Source: Candidatus Phocaeicola excrementigallinarum
GTDB lineage: Bacteria > Bacteroidota > Bacteroidia > Bacteroidales > Bacteroidaceae
DNA: 64,000 nt
Reading direction: 5' to 3'
Assembly: GCA_019120125.1 (NCBI GenBank)
Contig: DWVR01000064.1
Coordinates: 1 to 64,000, forward strand
The translations under genes were made by a program, and so were the position numbers. How positions within the stretch are numbered: position 1 is the stretch's first letter; the number at the start of each line of letters is the position of its first letter. The notes under the pieces are model-generated. The model saw only the letters and a program-made list of their open reading frames with translations. It ran no database searches and was not told where the DNA came from. Positions 52,524 to 61,610 of this stretch are shown one piece after another.

Positions 52524-53855
52524 TCACACCGCAGGCAGACTGTTCCCGTTGATTTTCCGGTACAGGTCGAGTGCATAGACATCAGTCATGCCCGAAATAT
52601 AGTCGAGTACGGCTTGTATTCTGGCATAGAGCGTCGGAGCCTGAATCTCGTATTGCTTGGATACACGGTTTATCAGCAACTGGGAATAGGCTTTTTCCGG
52701 ATAGCGCACCGCCTCGATCATCAGGTCGACAAGAGTAGTGATGACCTGATAACCGGCCAGTTCGATGTCCACCACGTCCTTTGAGAAATAAATCTTGTCG
52801 AACGCGGTCCGTGAGCAGTTTTCGTACGCTTCTTTCACATGCTCGGGCAGATGAGAGATAAGTGTGCCTTCAAAGTTTCCATCCAGAATATTTTCTTCAT
52901 ATTCAACGAATGTCTTCACGCATTCCTTTATCAGTACTCCGATGGCGGATGTGCGCAGGTAGGCTATCTGTTCGTTCGTGTCACTTACCATACTGCATAT
53001 TTTCTCAGTCCGTTCCAGCCGTTTGGGGGTGAAGAAACGGCAGTAGAGCGCTTTGGTTTCTTCTGTGGTCAGGATTTTCAGCTTGTGGGCGTCCTCGATG
53101 TCCATCATCTGGTAGCAGATGTCGTCGGCCGCCTCTACCAGATACACCAGTGGATGGCGGGCGTAGCGCAGCGGTTCGCCTTCTTTGCTGAGCCGCCTGA
53201 TGCCCAGTTCGTCGGCAATCCGTCTGAAATCCTCCTCTTCGCTCAGAAAGAATCCGAATTTCTGTTTTTTGCCGGCAAGGCGCGATGAGAACGGATATTT
53301 CACGATGGATGCCAGTGTGGAATAGGTCATGACAAAACCTCCCGGGCGGCGGCCCTGGAACTGGTGGGTGAGCAGGCGGAATGCGTTGGCGTTTCCCTCG
53401 AAATGAGTCAGGTCCTCCCATTCCGCATCCGACAGGAGCGGACGGAGCGACATGCCTTTCCCTTCCGAGAAGTAAGTGCCGATGGCTTTTTCCCCGGAGT
53501 GTCCGAAGGGCGGATTCCCCAGATCGTGTGCCAGACAGGCGGCCGAGACGATGGAGCCGATTTCAGAAATGTGCGTGTCGGCCAGTTCGGGATGCCTCTT
53601 CAGCAGTTCGACGGCGATGTCGTTTCCCAGCGAGCGTCCCACGCAAGAGACTTCCAGACTGTGTGTCAGACGGTTGTGTACGAAGATGCTTCCGGGTAAG
53701 GGAAATACTTGAGTCTTGTTCTGCAGACGCCGGAAAGGGGCGGAAAAGATGAGTCGGTCGTAGTCACGCTGAAATTCGGTGCGGTCTTCCTTTCTTTTCT
53801 CATGCAGGTTTTCCAGACCGAAACGCTTGTTGGATATGAGTTGCTTCCAGTTCAT
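52524..53855 (-). CDS. dgt: dGTPase / deoxyguanosinetriphosphate triphosphohydrolase-like
   Basis: 443 aa from MNWKQLISNK (an ATG two codons upstream is possible). HD-domain metal site: the H of RLTHSLEVSCVGRSLG, the HD of AACLAHDLGNPPFGHSGE, and a later D in PLVYLVEAADDICYQMMD. It removes triphosphate from dNTPs, notably dGTP. It sits opposite dut, another nucleotide-pool enzyme, with the third copy of the four-palindrome element between them. Confidence 0.92.
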   Translation of the reverse strand: MNWKQLISNKRFGLENLHEKRKEDRTEFQRDYDRLIFSAPFRRLQNKTQVFPLPGSIFVHNRLTHSLEVSCVGRSLGNDIAVELLKRHPELADTHISEIGSIVSAACLAHDLGNPPFGHSGEKAIGTYFSEGKGMSLRPLLSDAEWEDLTHFEGNANAFRLLTHQFQGRRPGGFVMTYSTLASIVKYPFSSRLAGKKQKFGFFLSEEEDFRRIADELGIRRLSKEGEPLRYARHPLVYLVEAADDICYQMMDIEDAHKLKILTTEETKALYCRFFTPKRLERTEKICSMVSDTNEQIAYLRTSAIGVLIKECVKTFVEYEENILDGNFEGTLISHLPEHVKEAYENCSRTAFDKIYFSKDVVDIELAGYQVITTLVDLMIEAVRYPEKAYSQLLINRVSKQYEIQAPTLYARIQAVLDYISGMTDVYALDLYRKINGNSLPAV

Positions 53856-53889
53856 TGTCATTGTTTTTAGAAGAATACGCCCCTTCCGG

Positions 53890-53973
53890 AAAACGCCTTG
53901 ACGTTTTTTTGAAACGTCCTGACGTTTTGATCAAAACGCTTCGGCGTTTTAGGGAAAACGTCAAGGCGTTTTT
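53890..53973. repeat. four-palindrome intergenic element, copy 3
   Basis: The cleanest copy: AAAACGCCTTGACGTTTT (53890-53907), GAAACGTCCTGACGTTTT (53911-53928), AAAACGCTTCGGCGTTTT (53933-53950), AAAACGTCAAGGCGTTTT (53955-53972). Units are 18 bp with 3-4 nt spacers, and the first is the exact reverse complement of the last. Located between the divergent dgt and dut genes. Confidence 0.9.
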
Positions 53974-54078
53974 GAAGGCTCAAAACTTGCTGCAAAAATA
54001 TAAAAAAATGGTAAATGCCGCTATTAATTCCGTGGAATGTGTAAATTCGCATTCTTAAACGAAAATATGTTGAGAAAG

Positions 54079-54513
54079 ATGAGAATACAGATAATAAACA
54101 AGTCAAGACATCCGTTGCCGCAATATGCCACAGACCTGTCGGCCGGCATGGATCTCCGCGCGAACATAGACAGCCCTATCTTGTTGAAGCCTTTGGCCCG
54201 TTGTCTGGTGCCGACCGGCCTGTATGTGGCGATCCCTGCCGGATATGAGGCGCAGGTGCGTCCGCGCAGCGGACTGGCCATCAGGAAAGGGGTCACGGTG
54301 CTCAATTCTCCGGGTACGATCGACGCGGACTACCGGGGGGAGATTTGTGTCGTCATGGTCAATCTCTCGTCGGAAGATTTCGTGATCGATGACGGGGAAC
54401 GTATCGCGCAGATGGTGATAGCCCGTCATGAACAGGCGGAATGGGAAGAAGTGGAGGTGCTGGACGCCACCGGACGAGGGGCCGGAGGATTCGGTCATAC
54501 GGGAACGGAGTAA
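54079..54513 (+). CDS. dut: dUTP diphosphatase
   Basis: 144 aa from MRIQIINKS (an ATG at 54067 is possible). All five dUTPase motifs are visible: SAGMDLRA (I), RPRSGLAI (II), [14 protein letters not shown] (III), ERIAQMVI (IV) and [11 protein letters not shown] (V). It acts as a homotrimer and makes dUMP from dUTP, limiting uracil in DNA. It starts a plus-strand string with the TPR lipoprotein, DUF4292 and EnvC-like genes. Confidence 0.96.
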   Translation: MRIQIINKSRHPLPQYATDLSAGMDLRANIDSPILLKPLARCLVPTGLYVAIPAGYEAQVRPRSGLAIRKGVTVLNSPGTIDADYRGEICVVMVNLSSEDFVIDDGERIAQMVIARHEQAEWEEVEVLDATGRGAGGFGHTGTE

Positions 54514-54525
54514 AACAGGAAAGCA

Positions 54526-56319
54526 ATGAGGAGGATTCTCTATTTGGTGGGTCTCGTCGCTTTGCTGGCTGCATGCGGTACGACCGGCAGACAGCATGGC
54601 GCGGCAGTGAAGGGACCGGCTGGGGTGGAAGAAAAAGATCCGCTGACATACGGACAGCGGCGTAAGTTCGACTACTTTTTCCTGGAGGCGGTGCGCATGA
54701 AGGAGAAAGGCGACTATGACGCGGCTTTCGAGCTTTACCGGCATTGTCTGGATATTTATCCGGAATCGGCCGCCACGCTGTATGAGATCTCGCAATTCTA
54801 TATGGCGCTGGGGCAGGAAGAGAAGGGAGTGGACGCGCTGAAGCGGGCGGTACAGTCTGATGAGAGGAATTTCTGGTACAAGCAGACTCTTGCCGCCTAT
54901 TATCAGCAGAAGCGTGACCTTCCGAAAGCCGTCGCGGTTTACGAGGATATGGCACGCCAGTTCCCGTCGCGTCTGGAGCCTCTGATTTCCTTGGTCGACC
55001 TTTACGGACAGGCCAAAAGTTATGCGGAGGAGATCAAGGCACTGGACCGTCTGGAAGAACTTGACGGGAAATCGGAACAGATCAGTATGGAGAAATTCCG
55101 CTGTTATCTGTTGATGGGCAACAAAGATCAGGCCTTCAGTGAGATTGAGAGCCTGTCGAAAGAATATCCTTACGACATGCGCTACCAGAACATTCTCGGT
55201 GACGTGTATCTGGACAACGGGAAGACACAGGAGGCGTATGACACTTATCAGCGTATCCTGAAGGAGGTGCCGGACTATGCGCCGACCATCCTGTCGTTGG
55301 CCCAATATTACAAGAAGATAGGGAACGACAGCCTCTACCATGCGCAGATCGACACGATTCTGGTCAACGACAATGTACCTTCTGACACGAAGATGGAGCT
55401 GATGCGCAACATGATATTCGTATCGGAACAGACCACCAGGGACAGTACGGAGATTGTCAGCTTGTTCAGACGCATACTGGAGCGTCCGCAACAGAACGCC
55501 GATTTGGCCATGCTCTGCGCCCAGTATTTGATTACCAAGAAGATGGACAAGGAAGCAGTGCCGGTGTTGGACCAGATCCTTTCGATTGACCCGGAAAACA
55601 AGCCCGCGCGTCTGCAGCTTCTGGTCTATGCCATCCGCGACAACAATCTGGATGAGGTGATCCGTGTGGCCACTCCGGCGCTGGAATACAATCCGGACGC
55701 GATGGAGTTCTATTACTACCTCGGACTGGCTTATTATCAGAAGGAGAATATGGACAAGGCGCTGGAGGTGTTCCGCAAAGGCGTGAGACAGGTGGATGAA
55801 AAGAGTGACAAGGGAATCGTGTCCGACTTCTATGCCATTCTGGGAGACATCTACAACACGAAGGATATGAAGGCCGAGGCGTATGCCGCCTACGACTCGT
55901 CGCTGGTCTATAATCCCGACAACATAGGGACACTCAACAATTATGCCTACTATCTGTCGGTAGAAAGAAAGGATCTTGACAAGGCGGAGGAGATGAGTTA
56001 CCGCACGGTGAAAGCCGAGCCGGAAAACGCCACCTATCTGGATACCTACGCGTGGATTCTGTTTGAGAAGAAGCGCTACACGGAGGCGCGTATCTATATC
56101 GAGCAGGCCATGAAAAACGGAGGAGACACAAGCCAGGTCATCGTGGAGCATTGCGGCGACGTATATTATATGCTGGGTGAGAAGGAGAAGGCGCTGGAGT
56201 ATTGGAAGAAGGCCGACGGGATGGATCCCGATCCGGGCGATGGTTCCACTCCGCGCACGGAAGCTGAGCTGAGGCGGCTGAAAAGGAAAATCGCGTTGAA
56301 AAAATATATAGCTGAATGA
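54526..56319 (+). CDS. TPR-repeat lipoprotein
   Basis: 597 aa. Lipoprotein signal ends LLAAC-G (C17). About 12 or more TPR-like helix pairs run from residue 40 to 570 (for example YDAAFELYRHCLDIYPES, KPARLQLLVYAIRDNNLDE, KADGMDPDPGD at the end). Probably a scaffold of the outer membrane or periplasm. It is 12 nt after dut and overlaps the DUF4292 gene by 4 nt, so the partners may act together; the pair is commonly seen beside envC-like genes in Bacteroidetes. Confidence 0.88.
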   Translation: MRRILYLVGLVALLAACGTTGRQHGAAVKGPAGVEEKDPLTYGQRRKFDYFFLEAVRMKEKGDYDAAFELYRHCLDIYPESAATLYEISQFYMALGQEEKGVDALKRAVQSDERNFWYKQTLAAYYQQKRDLPKAVAVYEDMARQFPSRLEPLISLVDLYGQAKSYAEEIKALDRLEELDGKSEQISMEKFRCYLLMGNKDQAFSEIESLSKEYPYDMRYQNILGDVYLDNGKTQEAYDTYQRILKEVPDYAPTILSLAQYYKKIGNDSLYHAQIDTILVNDNVPSDTKMELMRNMIFVSEQTTRDSTEIVSLFRRILERPQQNADLAMLCAQYLITKKMDKEAVPVLDQILSIDPENKPARLQLLVYAIRDNNLDEVIRVATPALEYNPDAMEFYYYLGLAYYQKENMDKALEVFRKGVRQVDEKSDKGIVSDFYAILGDIYNTKDMKAEAYAAYDSSLVYNPDNIGTLNNYAYYLSVERKDLDKAEEMSYRTVKAEPENATYLDTYAWILFEKKRYTEARIYIEQAMKNGGDTSQVIVEHCGDVYYMLGEKEKALEYWKKADGMDPDPGDGSTPRTEAELRRLKRKIALKKYIAE

Positions 56320-57152
56320 GAAGATCGTTTTTTCGTTATGTGTGGATGGCGGCGGCTGTGCTGCTGATGGCGGCCTGTTCCACTTCGCGTCATGCGGAGA
56401 AGTCGTCCATGATAGGGAATCTGAAGGGTGAGGAGTATCTGGAGAGACTCATCGAAAACGCTCCCCGTTGGCAGGCTGTGACGGGAAAGGTGGCCTTCAG
56501 CCTGGATATGGGAAGCAAGGGCACCACCAGTCTGAGCGCGACGGTGCGCATGAAGAAAGGTGAGGTGATCCAGCTTTCGGTGGCTCCTCTGCTGGGTATT
56601 GAGGTGGCGAGGGTGGAAATCACACCCGACCGGATACTGGCCATAGACCGTCTGCACAAGCGTTATGTGGAGATTTCATTCGGGACTTTAAGCGGTATGC
56701 TGCATACTGAACTGGATTTCAATTCGTTGCAGTCTCTTTTCCTGAATGAGGTGTTCCTTCCGGGAAAGGCATGGCTTGAAGCGGATGATGTGCGCCGTTT
56801 CCGGGTCATTTCCGAAGGAGGACATGCGCTGCTTGTCCCCAGATTGTCGGAAACGGTCTCCTGTTCTTTCCTGACAGGCGCGGAAAGTGGTCTGTTGGAA
56901 AAGACCAGTCTGGGAATGGAGGGCACCGGTTATAAGTTGGAATGGGACTACAGCGACTTCTCCGGTCTCGGCGGAAAGATGTTTCCCCGGCACATGGTGG
57001 CGAGGGTGACAAAATCGGGCGGGGCCGGTTATTCGCTTGACATGCGTTTCTCCCGTCTTTCCACAGACTCCGGCTGGAATGCCACTACGGACCTGTCATC
57101 GAAATACAGTAAGATGAACGTGGAGGATTTGTTGAAATTGTTATTGAAGTGA
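56316..57152 (+). CDS. DUF4292 lipoprotein
   Basis: 278 aa. Lipoprotein signal ends LLMAAC-S (C21). The mature part (about 45-270) fits DUF4292, a LolA/LolB-like half-barrel; typical strands are VTGKVAFSLDMGSKGTTSLS, VRMKKGEVIQLSVAPLLGIE and RILAIDRLHKRYVE. A role in lipid or lipoprotein handling at the outer membrane is inferred from the fold. Its ATG overlaps the upstream TPR stop (ATGA). Confidence 0.83.
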   Translation: MRRSFFRYVWMAAAVLLMAACSTSRHAEKSSMIGNLKGEEYLERLIENAPRWQAVTGKVAFSLDMGSKGTTSLSATVRMKKGEVIQLSVAPLLGIEVARVEITPDRILAIDRLHKRYVEISFGTLSGMLHTELDFNSLQSLFLNEVFLPGKAWLEADDVRRFRVISEGGHALLVPRLSETVSCSFLTGAESGLLEKTSLGMEGTGYKLEWDYSDFSGLGGKMFPRHMVARVTKSGGAGYSLDMRFSRLSTDSGWNATTDLSSKYSKMNVEDLLKLLLK

Positions 57153-57160
57153 GCGGACAG

Positions 57161-58453
57161 ATGAGATGCCTTTGGGTCATATTGCTGGTTTGTCTCTCTC
57201 TGGCCGGTGCGGAAGCCCAGACCACAAGGAAAATCCGTCAACTGGAAAAGCAGCGGAATGAACTGCGTCAGCAGATTACGGAATCGGAGACCTTGCTGAA
57301 GTCGGCCCGGAAAGACGTGAAAAGTCAGCTTGACAACCTGGCGTTGCTGTCCGGCCAGATAGAGGAACGCAGGAAATATATCCGGACCATTGAGGTCGAT
57401 GTGAAGTCCATCCAGCTGGAAGTGGACCGTCTGGGCGGTGAGCTGGTCCGTTTGCAGAAGGAATTGAAGGACAAGCGTCAGAAGTATGAGCGTTCGGTCC
57501 GTTACTTGTATAAGAACAAGTCGGTTCAGGAGAAACTGATGTTCATCTTCTCTGCCGACAACCTGAGCCAGATGTACCGCCGTCTGCGGTATGTGCGTGA
57601 GTATGCCGACTATCAGCGGCTGCAGGGTTTGCAGGTGCGGCGGAAACAGAAACAGGTGGATGATAAGAAGAACACACTTGTGGCCAGCCGCAAGGCAAAA
57701 GAGGAACTGTTGAGACAGGGTGAGGAGGAAAAAGCCAGACTGGAAAAGCAGGAAGAGGAAAGAAAAAGTCTCCTGCAGACCCTGAAAGGCAAGCAAAGAA
57801 GCATTCAGAAGGAACTGGACAGAAAACGCCGTTCGGCCGATAAACTGAATGCGGAAATAGACCGGTTGATTGAGATTGAGATAGAGAAGGCCCGGAAACG
57901 TGCGGAAGAGGAGGCCAGAAGGAAGGCTGAGGAGGCAAGGAAAGCGGCGGCAAAGGCGAACGAGGCTTCTGCCGGGAAGACTCCGTCGGTGTCCGTGGAC
58001 AAGATGGGGACCTATAAGGCCGGTTCCGAGGACCGTCGCCTCTCGAATGTGTTCGAGCGCAACAAAGGGATTCTGCCGATGCCGATCACAGGTCCTTATG
58101 TGGTTGTGGGGCATTACGGCAAATATCAGGTCAAAGGCTTGCGGAATGTCCGCCTGGACAATAAGGGGATGGACATCAAAGGGAAGCCGGGGGCGAACGC
58201 CCGGGCCATTTTCGACGGAGAGGTGTCGGCCGTGTTCCAATACAACGGACTGACCAATGTGCTGGTCCGTCACGGAAGCTATATCTCTGTATATTGCAAC
58301 CTGTCGTCAGTCCGTGTGAAACGGGGCAGTCTGGTAAAGACAAAGGATATTCTGGGCGAGGTGAACACGGATGCGGACGGCAATACGGTGCTTCATTTCC
58401 AGTTGCGTAAGGAAACGGCCAAGCTGAATCCGGAACTTTGGATCGGGCGGTGA
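57161..58453 (+). CDS. EnvC-like murein hydrolase activator (degenerate LytM)
   Basis: 430 aa from ATG 57161 (a GTG at 57149 would overlap the DUF4292 stop). A signal peptide ends near residue 20 (AEAQ). A long coiled coil (about 22-260) with an E/K/R-rich stretch is followed by a C-terminal LytM/M23 domain (about 305-428). The zinc residues are mostly replaced: NKGMDIKG has N in place of the first His, YCNL lacks a His, and VLHFQL keeps one His but has Gln at HxH. It is therefore probably an activator of amidases, like E. coli EnvC, acting at the division site, not a protease. Confidence 0.86.
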   Translation: MRCLWVILLVCLSLAGAEAQTTRKIRQLEKQRNELRQQITESETLLKSARKDVKSQLDNLALLSGQIEERRKYIRTIEVDVKSIQLEVDRLGGELVRLQKELKDKRQKYERSVRYLYKNKSVQEKLMFIFSADNLSQMYRRLRYVREYADYQRLQGLQVRRKQKQVDDKKNTLVASRKAKEELLRQGEEEKARLEKQEEERKSLLQTLKGKQRSIQKELDRKRRSADKLNAEIDRLIEIEIEKARKRAEEEARRKAEEARKAAAKANEASAGKTPSVSVDKMGTYKAGSEDRRLSNVFERNKGILPMPITGPYVVVGHYGKYQVKGLRNVRLDNKGMDIKGKPGANARAIFDGEVSAVFQYNGLTNVLVRHGSYISVYCNLSSVRVKRGSLVKTKDILGEVNTDADGNTVLHFQLRKETAKLNPELWIGR

Positions 58454-58460
58454 TCCGCGC

Positions 58461-59525
58461 TCAGATCTTCAGTCCGTCAAGAATCTGGATATAGAGAGCG
58501 ATGGCTTCCTCAATCTCATGTACCATGATGTATTCGTCGGCGGTGTGGGAGCGTGATGATTTTCCCGGACCGATCTTGACCGTCGGAAAAGGCATGAGGG
58601 CCTGGTCGGAAAGGGTCGGTGAGCCGAAAGGGGTCTTTCCCAGCGCGGTCGCGCGCCGTACGAACGGATGGTCTGTGGGGATACACGATGAATTGAGACG
58701 GAACGAGCGGGCTTTTGCCTCACTGGTGAGGTGCCTGCATACTTCCTCGAACACTTCCTGGTTGGTATAGCATTCGTTGGTGCGTATGTCCACTACCGCA
58801 TTGCAGATGTCGGGGATGACATTATGCTGGGTTCCTGCGTTGATTTGTGTCACGCTCATCTTGATGGGGCCGAGCAGGGGGGATTCTTTGGGAAAACGGT
58901 AGGTGCGCAGCCATTCGATGTCGGGCAGGATCTTATAGATGGCGTTTTCCCCTTCCTCGCGGGCCGCGTGTCCCGATTTTCCGTGGGCGGTGATGTCCAG
59001 CACCATCAGCCCTTTTTCTGCCACGGCGGGATTCATCTCAGTGGGCTCGCCCACCACTCCCAGAGCGATGGGGGGAAGTTGCGGCAATACGCTTTCTACC
59101 CCATTCTTTCCGGATACCTCTTCTTCGCAGGAAGCCAGGAAAATCAGATTGTAGTCTTGTTCGGTCGCACTCAAGTAGCGGTAGGCCTGGAAAAGGGAGA
59201 CCACACTTCCGCCCGCGTCGTTGCTTCCCAAACCGTAAAGTTTTCCGTTCTCGTTCTTTGGCGTGAAAGGTTGCTTGCGCCATCCGCTTACCGGCTTGAC
59301 GGTATCGATGTGCGAGTTGAGCAGGATGGTCGGCTTGTTCATGTCGAGATGCGGGCTGACGCACCAGATGTTGTTTCCTGAACGTCCGGTCATGATGCCG
59401 CTTTCCTCAATATAGTTCTGCAGGAAGTCGGCGGCGGCCTCTTCTTCCCTGCTGATGGAGGGAATGCCGATGAGCGAGTGAAGAAGGGTGAGCGCTTCTG
59501 AAGTATAGTAAGCTATGTCTGTCAT
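58461..59525 (-). CDS. argE: M20 deacylase, probable N-acyl-ornithine deacylase
   Basis: 354 aa M20-family di-zinc amidohydrolase. Metal/catalytic segments: LLNSHIDTVKPV, LGSNDAGGSVVSLF, ASCEEEVSGKNG, GEPTEMNPAVAEKGL. The dimerisation insert covers about 165-275. In Bacteroides a similar M20 enzyme removes the succinyl group of N-succinyl-citrulline or -ornithine in the arginine pathway, so this is a candidate for that step; dipeptidase or DapE functions are alternatives. It is 23 kb from the main arginine operon and convergent with the EnvC-like gene (7 nt gap). Confidence 0.8.
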   Translation of the reverse strand: MTDIAYYTSEALTLLHSLIGIPSISREEEAAADFLQNYIEESGIMTGRSGNNIWCVSPHLDMNKPTILLNSHIDTVKPVSGWRKQPFTPKNENGKLYGLGSNDAGGSVVSLFQAYRYLSATEQDYNLIFLASCEEEVSGKNGVESVLPQLPPIALGVVGEPTEMNPAVAEKGLMVLDITAHGKSGHAAREEGENAIYKILPDIEWLRTYRFPKESPLLGPIKMSVTQINAGTQHNVIPDICNAVVDIRTNECYTNQEVFEEVCRHLTSEAKARSFRLNSSCIPTDHPFVRRATALGKTPFGSPTLSDQALMPFPTVKIGPGKSSRSHTADEYIMVHEIEEAIALYIQILDGLKI

Positions 59526-59665
59526 ATATCTGCGGTTGTTTATGTCCGCGCAAATATATATATAATCTGCGGGATTCTACACCGGCAGAATAAAGAAAAC
59601 GTTTTTCTTTAGAGAAAAGATATTAAAAAATCATGTTCCGCGAAATGAGTTCTTTCAGATGTCTT

Positions 59666-59698
59666 TTTGTGGAATTTCCCGATAAAATCTTATATTTG
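59666..59698 (+). promoter_or_regulatory. promoter of long-chain acyl-CoA ligase
   Basis: TTTG (59666-59669), a 21-nt spacer and TATATTTG (59691-59698); the ATG is 33 nt further on. Confidence 0.68.
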
Positions 59699-59730
59699 CA
59701 TGATAAAAGAACTTTAAAGACAATATCATA

Positions 59731-61539
59731 ATGGCTAACACTTATTTGTCACGTCTTATCTTGAGGCAGTCGCGCAAGTACGGCGATAAGGTGGCGTTGA
59801 GATACCGTGACTATTCGACAGACAGATGGAAACCGGTGACGTGGAATTATTTTTCAGAGCTGGTGGAGATTGTGGCGAACTCACTGGTCTCTGCCGGCGT
59901 GGGGGAACAGGAGAATGTGGGTGTGTTCTCGCAGAATATGCCGGAATGTCTGTATGTGGATTTCGGAGCGTTCCGTGACCGTATTGTGACCGTTCCGCTG
60001 TATGCGACCAGTTCGGAGGCGCAGGTCCATTATATCGTGGAGGACGCGTCCATCCGTTATCTGTTTGTCGGAGAGCAATATCAGTATGATGTGGCTTATC
60101 GGGTGCAGGGCCTGTGCAAGTCATTGAAGCAGATCATCATATTCGATCCGGAAGTGAAACGGGCGCAAGGGGATGCGAACTCCATCTATTTCTCCGAGTT
60201 CATGCAAAGCGGGGAGAACCGTCCTTACCGGGCCGAGGTGGACCGGCGTTCTTCCGCGTCCGATCCCGATGACCTGGCCAATATTCTGTATACTTCGGGC
60301 ACCACAGGCGACTCGAAAGGGGTGATGCTCCGCCATTCCAACTATGAGGCGGCCTTTGAGGGACACCGCCGCCGGCTGATGGAGATCGGGGAGGATGACG
60401 TGGTGCTGAATTTCTTGCCTTTTACCCATATTTTCGAGCGGGCATGGTCGTATTTCTGTTTAGATCAGGGATGTACGTTGTGTATCAATCTCCGTCCGCA
60501 GGATGTGCAGAAAACCATCAAGGAAATCCGTCCGACGGCCATGTGCAGCGTTCCCCGTTTTTGGGAGAAGGTCTATGCGGGTGTGCAGGAGAAGATCAAC
60601 GAGACCCACGGGCCCGCCAAATGGATGATGATTGACGCCATCCGGGTGGGGAAGGAATACAATATAGACTATCTGATGAACGGGAAGACTCCTCCTTCGA
60701 GGTTGAGGTGGAAATACCAGTTTTATGAGAAAACCATTTTCAGCCTGCTGAAGAAGACTATCGGCATTGAGAACGGGAATTTCTTTCCGACAGCCGGAGC
60801 CGCCATCCCTTATGAGGTGGAGAAGTTTGTGCATTCGGTGGGGATCCACATGATTGCCGGGTATGGATTGACGGAAAGCACGGCTACCGTCTCGTGCGAA
60901 TGGAAGGGGGACTTCCGTCTGGGCAGTGTGGGCCGGGTGCTGCCGGGACTGAACGTGCGTATCGGTGAGAACAATGAGATCCAGTTGAAGGGAGGTACGG
61001 TGACTGCCGGCTATTATAAGAAGGAGGCGAAGACCAGGGAGGCCTTTACCGATGACGGATGGTTCCGCACTGGGGACGCCGGATATATCAAGGACGGTTT
61101 CCTGTATCTCACGGAGCGTATCAAGGACTTGTTCAAGACTTCCAACGGTAAATACATCGCGCCGCAGGCCATCGAGACCAAGCTTGTGGTGGACCGGTAT
61201 ATCGACCAGATCACCATAATCGCGGACGAGCGGAAATTCGTCTCAGCACTGATTGTCCCGGAATACGCGCAGGTGGAAAAATACGCGCAGGACCACCGCA
61301 TATCCTATACAGACCGGAAAGACCTGCTGGAGAAACCGGAGATCATCAGCCTTTTCCAGACTCGTATCGACACCTTGCAGCAGGAATTCGCCCATTATGA
61401 GCAGGTGAAACGCTTTACCTTGCTTCCTGAACCGTTCAGTATGGAACGTGGAGAGCTGACCAACACTTTGAAGCTGAAACGTTCGGTGGTGGCAAGGAAC
61501 TATAAGGATATTATTGACAAGATGTATGAGGATGCGTAA
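59731..61539 (+). CDS. long-chain acyl-CoA synthetase
   Basis: 602 aa ANL-superfamily enzyme of the FadD15/ACSL subgroup. ILYTSGTTGDSKGVML, FLPFTHIFERAW, GYGLTESTATVSC and WFRTGDAGYIKDGFLYLTERIKDLFKTSNGKYIAPQ (here cited as positions about 450-485) are conserved, as is the C-terminal MERGELTNTLKLKR. It activates long-chain fatty acids to CoA esters at the membrane face. Monocistronic with a good promoter. Confidence 0.92.
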   Translation: MANTYLSRLILRQSRKYGDKVALRYRDYSTDRWKPVTWNYFSELVEIVANSLVSAGVGEQENVGVFSQNMPECLYVDFGAFRDRIVTVPLYATSSEAQVHYIVEDASIRYLFVGEQYQYDVAYRVQGLCKSLKQIIIFDPEVKRAQGDANSIYFSEFMQSGENRPYRAEVDRRSSASDPDDLANILYTSGTTGDSKGVMLRHSNYEAAFEGHRRRLMEIGEDDVVLNFLPFTHIFERAWSYFCLDQGCTLCINLRPQDVQKTIKEIRPTAMCSVPRFWEKVYAGVQEKINETHGPAKWMMIDAIRVGKEYNIDYLMNGKTPPSRLRWKYQFYEKTIFSLLKKTIGIENGNFFPTAGAAIPYEVEKFVHSVGIHMIAGYGLTESTATVSCEWKGDFRLGSVGRVLPGLNVRIGENNEIQLKGGTVTAGYYKKEAKTREAFTDDGWFRTGDAGYIKDGFLYLTERIKDLFKTSNGKYIAPQAIETKLVVDRYIDQITIIADERKFVSALIVPEYAQVEKYAQDHRISYTDRKDLLEKPEIISLFQTRIDTLQQEFAHYEQVKRFTLLPEPFSMERGELTNTLKLKRSVVARNYKDIIDKMYEDA

Positions 61540-61570
61540 GGGCAAGGGCTTGTGATTGAGTTTTTTTTCG

Positions 61571-61578
61571 TACCTTTG
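61571..61578 (+). promoter_or_regulatory. -7 box of prfB
   Basis: TACCTTTG, with CTTG about 18 nt upstream, lies 32 nt before the prfB start. Confidence 0.55.
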
Positions 61579-61610
61579 CGTCCTGGAAAAAGTAAAATGT
61601 TAAGAGATTT

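Noticed and set aside
54103-56151. 682-codon minus-strand frame opposite dut and the TPR gene
   Set aside because: A shadow of two well-supported plus-strand genes; no motif or signal found.
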